Source: Bartonella tribocorum CIP 105476 (lineage in GTDB: Bacteria > Pseudomonadota > Alphaproteobacteria > Rhizobiales > Rhizobiaceae). From it: a DNA stretch of 64,000 nt. A model generated the notes under the pieces. That model worked only from the letters and a program-made list of their open reading frames with translations, had not been told where the DNA came from and ran no database searches. This document shows positions 50,411 through 59,866 of this stretch, one piece after another (the stretch's first letter is position 1; each line of letters begins with the position of its first letter). The stretch is taken from positions 2,065,001-2,129,000 of the forward strand of contig NC_010161.1 in NCBI RefSeq assembly GCF_000196435.1, given 5' to 3'. The position numbers were made by a program, and so were the translations under genes.

Positions 50411-51395
50411 CTTTCCCCCCTCTCTCATTGTATTTTCTCCTGAGAAGCTCCTACATTAAAAATAAGAGCAATCTTGCTAAGAAGATAGTATTAACAATGT
50501 AGTGGTTTGCAATCAAGTGGTCGTCAATCAATTTTTCACGCATTTAAAAAACGACCACCCTCTCTGAGAGCTCTCAAAGCTTATACTTAACATACAAAAA
50601 ATATATAAGCACACAAAACAGATGAGCAAGCATAGAGCAGAAAGCAAAACTTCCAAATCACCACCGAGCAATCTCCTTGCTTAAAAATCTCCCCAAAGAA
50701 CAAAACGCACCCCATACCGCTCTGTAAACAATTCTCTCCCCCCACGCCATCCTTTCTTCTCCTCTCACGCACTCTATCCTCCATTTCCACCCCTTCCCGT
50801 CAATACATTCTTGTCTTTCGATCCAAGCTTGTCCCTTCATTCCCCTCTCACGCACCAACAGTGCTCTTCCTCCCAATTTATCTCTCCATTCACAAGCCCG
50901 TTCTCCTCAATCCTCTCACCCCCATTCCACGCCATGATGCACGCCCACCAAACACCTCCAAATCCTCTACATCCTACAGCCTCCACAACGCAGAAATTCT
51001 CCACATCACTTCCCCTTCTTTTTTATTTTTTTACGTTTTTATGCTTTTACAGAAAATGACAAACGAAATTTCCAAATCACCACCGAACAATCACCTTGCT
51101 TAAAAATCCCCCCAAAGAACAAAACACACCCCATACCGCTCCGTCAACAATTCTCATCCCCCCACAAACTTCTGCCCCCACCGTCAAGTCACCATCTCCT
51201 CAAAAGGCGGTGCTGCACAAGGCGCGATAAACAACCCCATCTCTAAAACATTCAACACTCTACTCTCTCTTACAAAAAAGCACCCCAATGGATAAAATCC
51301 ATATGCCCAATATCGCCCCTTAAAAAGAAGTATCAGCATAATCGGATAATTCTTGCGATCCCCAAAATATTGTTGTTCTCCAAATGCTTTGATTT
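50411..51395. other. Pyrimidine-rich repeat gap
   Basis: About 50690-50870 repeats about 46855-47035; about 50535-50620 repeats about 39430-39520; one 80-bp family copy at about 50983. No gene. Confidence 0.65.
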
Positions 51396-51653
51396 TTCTT
51401 GCCAATCTTTTGAAATCCCTTTATTGCTTAAAGAGATATTTTGATCATCTACGCCCCGATCAAATAGGGATCTAAAAGCCCGAAAACTTGACACATGAAT
51501 TTATCCCGCTTTGCGGGTATCCCGGAATTCCGGGAGATTTTGCACTGTCCAGGTACTGAGAAGCACTAAAAGCAAAAAAACTGACTAGGGTTCAGTACTT
51601 TTAGACTCCCGGAATACCAACGCGAGGGCGCTCGCAACCGGAGGGGGTGCAAA
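51396..51653 (+). ncRNA. Brt-like regulatory RNA element E
   Basis: Complete. The first short hairpin reads CCCGC-TT-GCGGG where copies B, C and F have CCCAC/GTGGG, a compensatory change. Terminator CCCGG-AATT-CCGGG with GAGATTTTG. Distal CTCCCGG and GCGAGGGCGCTCGC kept. The following HTH gene is broken. Confidence 0.84.
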
Positions 51654-52063
51654 GTGCAAACCAAGAATTCACAGTTTCAAACCAAAAACCCAGATTTTAT
51701 CGACATTTCTGATCAAGCAAAAGAATTCGTTATAGACGCATTGCCATGGGGCTTTCCCAAAAGGCATTAGGAAACTTTTTAGGTGTCAGTTTCCAACAAA
51801 TCCAAAAATATGAAAAAGGCGCCAACCGTATCAGTGCAAAATGTTTTCTTGAAATCGCTCAAAAACTGCAAGTGCCGATAAGCTTTTTTATGAAGATCTT
51901 TTAGCCACCGATCTTGCCACAAAAGAAGATCTGGTCTCAGAAGGCAATCCCTCACATCATGATCAATACACCTACAGCGAAAAAGAACACGCCCTTTTAA
52001 AAAACTTTAGAGAACTCCAACCGAAAAAACAGAAAGCCATTTTATGGTTGCTCTCTAGATTAG
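51654..52063 (+). pseudogene. Broken HTH regulator E
   Basis: Three lesions relative to D and F: an extra base at ATTTCTGATCAAGCAAAAG, one T missing from the seven-T run before ATGAAGATC, and an extra A in CTCTCTAGATTAG that changes the stop. All three are shared with copy G. An internal ATG could still give a ~52-residue HTH core (MGLSQKALGNFLGVSFQQIQ) with no C-terminal part. Confidence 0.88.
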
Positions 52064-52248
52064 GCAAAAGCACCCTCAAACGTTATATTTGTCCATACCC
52101 CAGCTTAAAATTCCCATCCCCCACAAAGAGCAGTGTTTTAGGGCATGATAGGATAAATTTATCATAGAAGAGAAAAATGCGCTAAGCTTAAAAAGTAAGC
52201 CCCATTATTCCTATAACAATGACACCATCACGATCTTAACTGACAAGG

Positions 52249-52647
52249 TTAAGAAAGGAGTCTTGCTGAGAGCCCATTTTGCGTTAGCAGGTCTATTGCT
52301 AATTTATCAAATGAAACAAAGGTTTCACCGCCTAGCCAATGTCCCTCATAAGATATAATTCCATCAGCAAAATCTCCACCAGCCTCAAGCATAGCAAGCC
52401 CGGCTTCAACAGCTGGTCGATTCATGACGACATTACGCGTTGCAAGAAGATTACGAACCATCAAAGCAATCTCTTCTTTTGATAATTTTGCCCCGCGGCA
52501 GAGTATCCAAATAAGTTCACAAAGACAAGGCAAAGAAATAGCGATGAGAGAAGCTTCTCTTAAGATCTTACTTGCTATTTCACCTTGCTTTTTATCATCT
52601 TGTAAAACAGCGCGGGCTAAAACATTTGTATCTACAGAAATCTTCAC
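52249..52647 (-). CDS. vapC: VapC-type PIN-domain toxin
   Basis: 132 residues from the GTG at 52647, which overlaps the antitoxin stop as GTGA and has GGGGAAAAA upstream; an ATG at 52662 is the alternative. PIN motifs: D6 in ISVDTNVLARA, E44 in CLCELIW, D92/D95 in GDFADGII, D114 in SFDK. VapC toxins are Mg-dependent RNases that cut tRNA or rRNA. The acidic quartet is intact. Confidence 0.92.
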   Translation of the reverse strand: MKISVDTNVLARAVLQDDKKQGEIASKILREASLIAISLPCLCELIWILCRGAKLSKEEIALMVRNLLATRNVVMNRPAVEAGLAMLEAGGDFADGIISYEGHWLGGETFVSFDKLAIDLLTQNGLSARLLS

Positions 52648-52895
52648 TTTTTCCCCGCCCAACCAGAGGCAGCAATTTCGTTCATTTCTTCCACAGTCAG
52701 TGTTTTTTTAACTTTTCCGGCAAATCGTCCAATAAAGCTATCAATTGTGCTTGTAGGCTGTGCTGCTTTTATACGAAGTTCACCACCTGGTAACTTATCA
52801 AAGTTGATGCGCTCTCCTGGTTTAACACCAAGGTGCTGGAGTAAATCCCGCTTCAGCGTCACTTGTCCTTTTGCTGTAACAGTTAGTGAAGGCAT
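52644..52895 (-). CDS. vapB: VapB/AbrB-type antitoxin
   Basis: 83 residues. The N-terminal swapped-hairpin AbrB domain (LTVTAKGQVTLKRDLLQHLG, PGERINFDKLPGGELRIKAA) binds DNA. The C-terminal tail (GRFAGKVKKTLTVEEMNEIA) should wrap the toxin. AAGAGGATTTTTCT lies before the ATG and an AT-rich stretch (GATATCTATATTAAG) in front is a likely promoter and operator. Coupled to vapC by overlap. Confidence 0.9.
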   Translation of the reverse strand: MPSLTVTAKGQVTLKRDLLQHLGVKPGERINFDKLPGGELRIKAAQPTSTIDSFIGRFAGKVKKTLTVEEMNEIAASGWAGKK

Positions 52896-53411
52896 AGAAA
52901 AATCCTCTTAATATAGATATCGTTATTAAGTATATATAAAAAATAATGAAAAATTCAATTACTTTTTAAAATTGCCAAAGCACTATAGGGCAGATCCTGA
53001 ACATGAGGAATTGTAAGATATATTCGTTTTCATACCGGCAATATCTGATTACACCCGAAAAATAGGAGACCTTGAACTCCTCCCTGCATTAAACAACGGT
53101 GCTTTATGGCATAGGAGAATGTGTAGAATTGAAGATGATCATGTTTCATCTATCCACTAGCACAAATGCGATCAATAGGAAAAGCTTTTAAAGAAGAAAA
53201 ACACGCACCATTGAAAAAAATGATGAGGCCGTAGGTTTTACGCATCCTCCACCTTTTTCTTAAAACAGCAAAGGAATGCCCAATTAGTTGTCAAAATATC
53301 CTCGCTAAGTATTCCATACCCTAATATCGATCTCAAAGAACATTTTTTCACAAAAAAAGAGATAATTCTTAAGTTCCAAAAAATATTTTCACCTTTCCAA
53401 TATCTTCATTT
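52896..53411. other. Gap with faint HTH-gene scraps
   Basis: GAAGAAAAACACGCACCATTG near 53195 weakly resembles the conserved EKEHALLKNF-coding stretch of the HTH genes. Otherwise nothing is supported. Confidence 0.4.
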
Positions 53412-53667
53412 TTCTTGCCAATCTTCTGAAATTACTTTATCACTTAAAGGATATTTTGATCGTCTACGCACCGATCAAGAGGGAACTAAAAGCCCTAAAT
53501 CCGAGCGTACCATTGAACCCACTATTGTGGGTGTCCCGGGATTCCGGGAGTTTTTGCTATGTCCAGGTGCTTGTCTGCACTAAAAGCAAAAAAACTGACT
53601 CGGATTCAGTACTTTTAGACTCCCGGAATACCAACGCGAGGGCGCTCGCACTTGGCGGGGGTGCAAA
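53412..53667 (+). ncRNA. Brt-like regulatory RNA element F
   Basis: Complete. GATCG/CGATC; AGGG/CCCT; CCCAC-TATT-GTGGG; CCCGG-GATT-CCGGG plus GAGTTTTTG; GTGC-ttgtct-GCAC; TTTTTGCT with AGCAAAAA, which competes with CTAAAAG/CTTTTAG; distal CTCCCGG; GCGAGGGCGCTCGC; GGGGG before the GTG. An intact HTH gene follows. Confidence 0.86.
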
Positions 53668-54057
53668 GTGCCAACCAAAAATCCACATTTTCAAACCAAA
53701 AATTCAAACTTTGTTGATACTTCAATAGGCGCAAGAATTCGTCATAGAAGAATTTCAATGGGGCTTTCTCAAAAGGCATTAGGAAACACTCTCGGTGTGA
53801 GTTTCCAACAAATCCAGAAATATGAAAAAGGTTTAAATCGTGTCAGCGCAGGGTGTTTGCTTGAAATTGCTCAAAAACTGCAAGTGCCGATAAGCTTTTT
53901 TTATGCGGATCTTTTAACCGCGGATATTGCGACAAAAGAAAACCCCTCACACCATGATCAATACACCTACAGCGAAAAAGAACACGCCCTTTTAAAAAAC
54001 TTTAGAGAACTCCAACCGAAAAAACAAAAAGCCATTTTATGGTTGCTCTCTGATTAG
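53668..54057 (+). CDS. XRE/Cro-type HTH regulator F (Trp-like)
   Basis: 129 residues from GTG at 53668 with GGGGG upstream. MPTKNPHFQTKNSNFVDTSI carries the N-terminal tandem repeat. HTH: GARIRHRRISMGLSQKALGN, VSFQQIQKYEKGLNRVSAGC. Conserved C-terminal end YSEKEHALLKNFRELQPKKQ. It is the shortest linker form (ADLLTADIATKENP). Followed by the convergent MFS transporter gene. A role as transcription regulator is inferred from the fold and from the Brt-Trp pairing described in Bartonella. Confidence 0.87.
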   Translation: MPTKNPHFQTKNSNFVDTSIGARIRHRRISMGLSQKALGNTLGVSFQQIQKYEKGLNRVSAGCLLEIAQKLQVPISFFYADLLTADIATKENPSHHDQYTYSEKEHALLKNFRELQPKKQKAILWLLSD

Positions 54058-54292
54058 GCAAAAGTACACGCAAACATTCTTCACTCATAGAGCCCTTTTG
54101 TTAAAATTGATGCCCCTCAAAGGAGAGTCCTTCAAAAGGCGCGATAAACACCCCCCCACACACTTGCACAAAAAAGCACCCCAATGCATAAAATCCACAT
54201 GCCTCATATCGAACCATAAAGATCAGTGGTTTATAGCATGATAAAATAAGAAACGAACCATTTGAAAAAATGGCATGGAGAGATCAAAGAGA

Positions 54293-55537
54293 TCAATGAT
54301 CATCCTCTCCTGTCGTATCAGGGGGTATTAACGCTTTATTTTTCTTAATTTTTATAACGCCAATCATTCCAGTGAAAATAATGCAGGCAGACATCGTTAA
54401 AAAAGAGCTCATCAATCCCACGAGAGCAAAAAGCCCAGCAATAAGGCCAGACGCAGCTTCAGCAGAGTTTGCTAGAGTTGAAAAGGTTCCAAAACTCTTA
54501 CCAAAATCTTCACGACGAGAGTATAATTGAAGCGCAGAGACTAAACTAATATCCACAAATGCACCCGTAAATCCTAAAACACAGGCAAACACGAGAAGCA
54601 ATTTTAAATAAAGCATTGAAGCGAAAGGCATAAGAAATAGAACAGCCCCATAAAGAAGCCAAAAGACCATAAGCTTTAATGATGTAACCTTGGATATAAT
54701 TTTATGATAGAATACACCACCGATAATCGTTCCAACAGCCATGAGAGAAAAAAGTGAACTCACAAAGCTTTCCTCTCCCCCCACAGACAGAACAAAAGCT
54801 GGAATTAAAAATCTTAAAATTGCCCCCGTAAAGAGAATAGCAACCGACGAGCCAACGAGTGTAATAAATAAATTTTTATTTTCAGTTGAAATATATTGAA
54901 GATAGGAAACTGTTTCGCGATAAATTTTTATAAAATTGAATGATTTATTCTCACTTGAGTTTAAATTCACAAGATTAAGTAACACGATAATCGATATAAG
55001 ATAGGTAAAAAAATCAAAAATGAGAACTGCCGATTTATCGGCGAAAAGAAGCAATAGGGAACAAACTAAAGGACCAATGACGGATGCTGTTTCGTCTATA
55101 ATTTGTGCAATGCTATTTGCTTTAGTCAGATCCTTTCTTGCAAACATTTTCGGGATAGCCGCTTGAAAACTTGGTTGAAAAATACTTCTTCCTATTGTTG
55201 TACCTATTGCTGCAAAAATAAGCACAGTAATATGAGCCGTCCCTGTTATCGTGGTTATCAAAACGAATAATGAGGCAAATAATCTCACCACTTCACTTAA
55301 GATCATATTTTTCTTCAGAGAGAAATTATCTGCGAACCAACCGCCTATAGGTCCCAAAAAGAGAAAAGGGATAAATCGAAAAAAATACACAAGACCGATC
55401 AAAAAGGCATTATCCGTTAATTCTAAGACAAGTAAAATAAAAATAACTTCATAAGCATAATCGCCAACTTTAGAAATAAACAGAGAAGAAAAAAGAGAGA
55501 ATGGACTCTTTTTAAAAAATAACTTCATATCAACCAT
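54293..55537 (-). CDS. MFS efflux-type transporter
   Basis: 414 residues with about twelve membrane helices. The early loop reads FLGPIGGWFADNFSLKKNMI, the MFS motif A region (G-x-x-x-D-x-x-x-x-K). The wording resembles MFS_3 or MefA/EntS-type exporters (ARKDLTKANSIAQIIDETAS, LGFTGAFVDISLVSALQLYS). The substrate is unknown; a siderophore or drug is typical for the group. It is more AT-rich than the C-rich sequence on both sides, which hints at separate origin. Codon 4 is an alternative start. Confidence 0.88.
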   Translation of the reverse strand: MVDMKLFFKKSPFSLFSSLFISKVGDYAYEVIFILLVLELTDNAFLIGLVYFFRFIPFLFLGPIGGWFADNFSLKKNMILSEVVRLFASLFVLITTITGTAHITVLIFAAIGTTIGRSIFQPSFQAAIPKMFARKDLTKANSIAQIIDETASVIGPLVCSLLLLFADKSAVLIFDFFTYLISIIVLLNLVNLNSSENKSFNFIKIYRETVSYLQYISTENKNLFITLVGSSVAILFTGAILRFLIPAFVLSVGGEESFVSSLFSLMAVGTIIGGVFYHKIISKVTSLKLMVFWLLYGAVLFLMPFASMLYLKLLLVFACVLGFTGAFVDISLVSALQLYSRREDFGKSFGTFSTLANSAEAASGLIAGLFALVGLMSSFLTMSACIIFTGMIGVIKIKKNKALIPPDTTGEDDH

Positions 55538-55618
55538 CCGATATTAAACTTTTTGACAGTTAAAGTTTCCCGCCCTTTCATACAATTGGTGATATGAACT
55601 TCAAAGAAACGCCCGATC

Positions 55619-57130
55619 AAAGGATAAGCAGACTTTTGGGACATTTGACCAAAAAATGACTGCAACGCTCTCCCCAAGCCTTACCTCAATAACGCAAAAC
55701 TCAACATTCCCCCCAACCGCTTCCTAACACGCCCCAAAACCTCCACAACCCAGAAATCCTCCGCGTCACTCCCCCCTTCCTTTTTACAGATCAACGTTTT
55801 TACGCTTTTACATTTTTATAGAAATAAGCCAAACGAAACTACCAAATCACCACGCCACTCCACTTCTGTAAACAACGATCTATAAACGACGCCCCAACTT
55901 CTTGCCCCTAAAATATTTCTGCACCACCTCTCAAAAAACATGTACCAGACAGAACCAAGCAACCCCTATCCACTCAGCCTTACCTCAATAACGCAAAACT
56001 CACACAACATTCCCCCCAATCGCTTCCTAACCCGCCCCAAAACCTCCACAACCCAGAAATCCTCCGCGTCACTCCCCCCTTCCTTTTTACAGATCAACGT
56101 TTTTACGCTTTTACATTTTTATAGAAATAAGCCAAACGAAACTACCAAATCACCACGCCACTCCACTTCTGTAAACAACGATCTATAAACGACGCCCCAA
56201 CTTCTTGCCCCTAAAATATTTCTGCACCACCTCTCAAAAAACATGTACCAGACAGGACCAAGCAACCCCTATCCACTCAGCCTTACCTCAATAACGCAAA
56301 ACTCACACAACATTCCCCCCAATCGCTTCCTAACCCGCCCCAAAACCTCCACAACCCAGAAATCCTCCGCGTCACTCCCCCCTTCCTTTTTACAGATCAA
56401 CGTTTTTACGCTTTTACATTTTTAGAGAAATAAGCCAAACGAAACTGCCAAATCACCACGCCACTCCACTTCTGTAAACAACGATCTATAAACGACGCCC
56501 CAACTTCTTGCCCCTAAAATATTTCTGCACCACCTCTCAAAAAACATGTACCAGACAGAACCAAGCAAACCCTATCCACTCAGCCTTACCTCAATAACGC
56601 AAAACTCACACAACCTTCACCATAAGAAGCTCCCCTTTACTCTTCTTCATCGCTAACCTGTGGAGGAGGTGGGAGGATATAAGAACCTGAAAGCCAGCGA
56701 TTGAGATCAATGGCGCGGCATCGGCTAGAACAAAAAGGATAAGCAGACTTTTGGGACATTTGACCAAAAAATGACTGCAACGCTCTCCCCAAGCCTTACC
56801 TCAATAACGCAAAACTCAACATTCCCCCCCAACCGCTTCCTAACACGCCCCAAAACCTCCACAACCCAGAAATCCTCCGCGTCACTCCCCCCTTCCTTTT
56901 TACAGATCAACGTTTTTACGCTTTTACATTTTTATAGAAATAAGCCAAACGAAACTACCAAATCACCACGCCACTCCACTTCTGTAAACAACGATCTATA
57001 AACGACGCCCCAACTTCTTGCCCCTAAAATATTTCTGCACCACCTCTCAAAAAACATGTACCAGACAGAACCAAGCAAACCCTATCCACTCAGCCTTACC
57101 TCAATAACGCAAAACTCACACAACCTTCAC
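55619..57130. repeat. Tandem array of 303-bp units with two yacG 3' fragments
   Basis: Units marked by ATGTACCAGACAG recur at 55940, 56243 and 56546 (303 bp), and again near 57057. Copies of the yacG 3' end lie at about 55619-55654 (short) and 56618-56762 (about 145 bp). The larger block repeats at 509 bp (56612 and 57121). Each unit contains one 80-bp family copy. The array lies directly downstream of yacG. Confidence 0.88.
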
Positions 57131-57146
57131 CATAAGAAGCTCCCCT

Positions 57147-57428
57147 TTACTCTTCTTCATCGCTAACCTGTGGAGGAGGTGGGAGGATATAAGAACCTGA
57201 AAGCCAGCGATTGAGATCAATGGCGCGGCATCGGCTAGAACAAAAAGGATAAGCAGACGTTTGAGACATTTGACCACAAATAGGACAAGGATGCGGAGGA
57301 CGGTGCTCTTTTTGCAAATTGGGTTCTTTTTGCTCAGAGAGCTTTCTTTGGCTTTGAGACGTCTGTGTTCTTTCGTCTTTCATTGAATTTTCTTCTGTTC
57401 CTTTTTTTTCATTTTTACCTTGTTTCAT
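57147..57428 (-). CDS. yacG: YacG DNA gyrase inhibitor / zinc-binding protein
   Basis: 93 residues. The zinc ribbon has C48 and C51 (CPICG) and C63 and C67 (CSSRCRAIDLNRWLSGSYIL), the family signature. A polar extension of ~40 residues precedes it, making the protein longer than the usual 60-70. YacG binds GyrB and blocks DNA binding. It lies downstream of maf on the same strand, as in other Rhizobiales. Its 3' end is copied twice downstream. Codon 16 is an alternative start. Confidence 0.93.
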   Translation of the reverse strand: MKQGKNEKKGTEENSMKDERTQTSQSQRKLSEQKEPNLQKEHRPPHPCPICGQMSQTSAYPFCSSRCRAIDLNRWLSGSYILPPPPQVSDEEE

Positions 57429-57499
57429 TTCCGCTTTGCACTTTTTGGTATACTTTTTAGTGCTTTTTACCCTATATTGGCTTTTGCCTTAAAATTTCT

Positions 57500-58231
57500 C
57501 TACAGCGTTTCTTCCATCCAATGCGCATAAAGTGGATAATGATAAGCGGTCAACAGATCAGCCGTTTCAGCCAAAGGCAATCCCACAACATTAGAATAAG
57601 AGCCGGCGATATAGACCACAAAAGCCCCTGCTTTTCCTTGGATAGCATAGCCCCCCGCTTTCCCTTGCCATTCTCCTGAAGCAAGGTAAGCCTTCATCAT
57701 GGAAGAGGTTAAGCGTCTAAAACGAACACGACTTTCAACCAATTTTACGGTTATTTTTCCCTGTTCATTCAAAACACAAACGGCACCATAAACCTTGTGC
57801 GCGCGTCCAGAAAGGAAACGTAAACATTCATAAGCTTCATCCTCGCCTTCTGGTTTGGGAAGAATGGTACGCCCAACAGCCACCACCGTATCAGCCGCTA
57901 AGATAATCATTTTCTGCCCAGGCAATTTTTCTTGGACGTTTTGCAATTTTTCTTGGGGCTTCTGATTTTCTTGGACCTTCTGAGAGTACCAGTTCAAAAT
58001 CTCTTGCGCTTTTAGTGCTTTTTCCTTTGCCAAACGTTTGGCAAGGTTTGCAGGATGTTCTTTTAATTTTGGTGTTTCATCAATATCGCTTGCATAAACC
58101 TGCTGAGGATCAATGCCTATTTGGGCCAGAAGCGCCAAACGCCGTGGTGAAGCGGATGCAAGCACCAAATGAATTTCTTCCCCAAGAGTTTCCGCCCAAT
58201 GTTTTTTCCCCCACTCTTTTATACTTTTCAT
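57500..58231 (-). CDS. maf: Maf nucleotide pyrophosphatase
   Basis: 243 residues from the ATG at 58231, chosen for AAGGGGTGG upstream. Maf motifs: LVLASASPRRLALLAQIGID, DIDETP, KEKA, ILAADTVVAVG, GYAIQGKAGAF and YSNVVGLPLAET. It hydrolyses non-canonical or methylated nucleoside triphosphates. It is longer than the usual ~200 residues. An insertion at about residues 80-105 consists of three 7-residue repeats (around QENQKPQ, EKLQNVQ, EKLPGQK) coded by a 21-bp tandem repeat. Catalytic regions flank it intact. Confidence 0.94.
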   Translation of the reverse strand: MKSIKEWGKKHWAETLGEEIHLVLASASPRRLALLAQIGIDPQQVYASDIDETPKLKEHPANLAKRLAKEKALKAQEILNWYSQKVQENQKPQEKLQNVQEKLPGQKMIILAADTVVAVGRTILPKPEGEDEAYECLRFLSGRAHKVYGAVCVLNEQGKITVKLVESRVRFRRLTSSMMKAYLASGEWQGKAGGYAIQGKAGAFVVYIAGSYSNVVGLPLAETADLLTAYHYPLYAHWMEETL

Positions 58232-58461
58232 TTCCACCCCTTGCAAAATCGGCTTTTTCTCTTACCCCATTTTAAGCGCTCCTTTTTAAACGCCCCTGCA
58301 CTATTGATCTCCTTATGCTTTTTGTGCACTGATTTGACACCTTATTCAAGGTCATTTTAAACATTCATCTTATCTCACACATAGATAAGTACCCTAAAGG
58401 TCTTTTAAAAATAACAGAAAAATATTGTAAATTTGACAAAAAAGCGCAAACCCTCATAAGG

Positions 58462-58680
58462 CTACTTATAGCGGTATGTAATACGTCCTTTTGTCAAATC
58501 ATAAGGGGTCATTTCGACCATAATTTTATCACCGGCTAACACGCGAATACGATTTTTTCGCATTCTTCCAGCGGTATGGGCAATAATTTCATGATCATTT
58601 TCCAGTTTCACACGAAACATTGCATTCGGTAAGAGTTCGGTAACGACACCAGAAAATTCTAAAACTTCTTCTTTTGACAT
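58462..58680 (-). CDS. infA: Translation initiation factor IF-1
   Basis: 72 residues, full family length and wording ([55 protein letters not shown]). GGAAATGATGGTTT precedes the ATG. It occupies the ribosomal A site during initiation. It is upstream of maf and yacG on the same strand in the conserved Rhizobiales order. Confidence 0.98.
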   Translation of the reverse strand: MSKEEVLEFSGVVTELLPNAMFRVKLENDHEIIAHTAGRMRKNRIRVLAGDKIMVEMTPYDLTKGRITYRYK

Positions 58681-59610
58681 AAACCATCATTTCCTTTACA
58701 GTGCACATATTTTGTTAAGCTGTGCGTTATTTTCCAGCGTTCATATCCTATTTTCTCAAATTTGTGAATAAAAATTCAACAAAAAGGGAAAGGTTTTTCA
58801 AGTTTGCTCTCTTTTATTCTCAAAAAACCTCACTCTCCATTTTGAGAATGACGACTTTATCCACTTAAATTTTATCTGCCAATTTCCTCCAATTTTTATT
58901 ATGATCTTGATTTTAGAGCGACAAGAAATTACGCTCAATTTCCTAAAGTTCTTCTTCCACACCTGTGACCATCCCCCTATTCCCCCACATTCTCCCGTCA
59001 AAACACGCCTCGCCTTTTCACCCCAACTTATCTCTCCACGCACAAGCCTTGTTCTCCCTAATTTGTCTTCCCCCATTCCACACCATGATACACGCCCAAC
59101 ACACGCCCAACTCCTTAACCCTAAAAATACACAACGCATAAACCCGTCCTTAACTTCCTCTTCCTTGTTTTACGGCTCCACGTTTTTACACTTTTACATC
59201 TACATCTTTACAGAAAGAAGCCCAAAAAAACTCCCAAACCACCACCGAACAATCACCTTGCTTTAAAAAACTCCCCCAAAGAACAAAACTTCCCACCCCA
59301 CACCCTACACCGTTTTATAAACGACAACCTAACTTCTTGCCCCACACCGCTCTTACAAATAATTCTCTCCCACACCAACCTCACGCCCAACATCCCCCCT
59401 TCTCGACATCACCATCCCCTCAAAAGGCGCTGCTGCACAAAACGCAACAACAACCCCACTCCGAAAATATTCAACACACACTTGCACAAAAAAACACACA
59501 CATTGTAAATCTATACACCCCATATCAACCTCAAAGATCAGTATCTCACGGCATGATCGGATAATTCTTTTGATCCCCACAATGCTTTCATGTTCCAAAT
59601 ATTTTCATTT
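58681..59610. repeat. infA upstream region and repeat field
   Basis: About 58813-59215 is copied, diverged, at about 61490-61870 (TTCTCAAAAAACCTCACTCT, AACACGCCTCGCC, CTTATCTCTCCA). It contains one 80-bp family copy. No gene beyond the infA promoter region. Confidence 0.7.
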
Positions 59611-59866
59611 TTCTTACCAATCTTCTGAAATTCCTTTATTGATAGGTCTGTGTTTTTGATCATCTACGCAACGGTCAAATAGGGAGTTGAAGACCCGAAA
59701 ACTCGTACATGAATTTGCTCCGCTTTGCGGGTATCCCGGAATTCCTGGAGTTTTTGCACTGTCCAGGTGCTTGTCTGCGCTAAAAGCAAAAAAGCTGACT
59801 CGGACTCAGTACTTGTTACTCCCGGAATACTCGTCCGATGGCGCTTGCACTTGGCGGGGGTGCAAA
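59611..59866 (+). ncRNA. Brt-like regulatory RNA element G (partly degraded)
   Basis: Same order of helices. The terminator 3' arm reads CCTGGAG, so its pairing with the distal CTCCCGG has one mismatch, and GCGAGGGCGCTCGC has become CCGATGGCGCTTGC. TTGCCA is TTACCA. The start of the following reading frame is ATG, not GTG. Confidence 0.75.
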
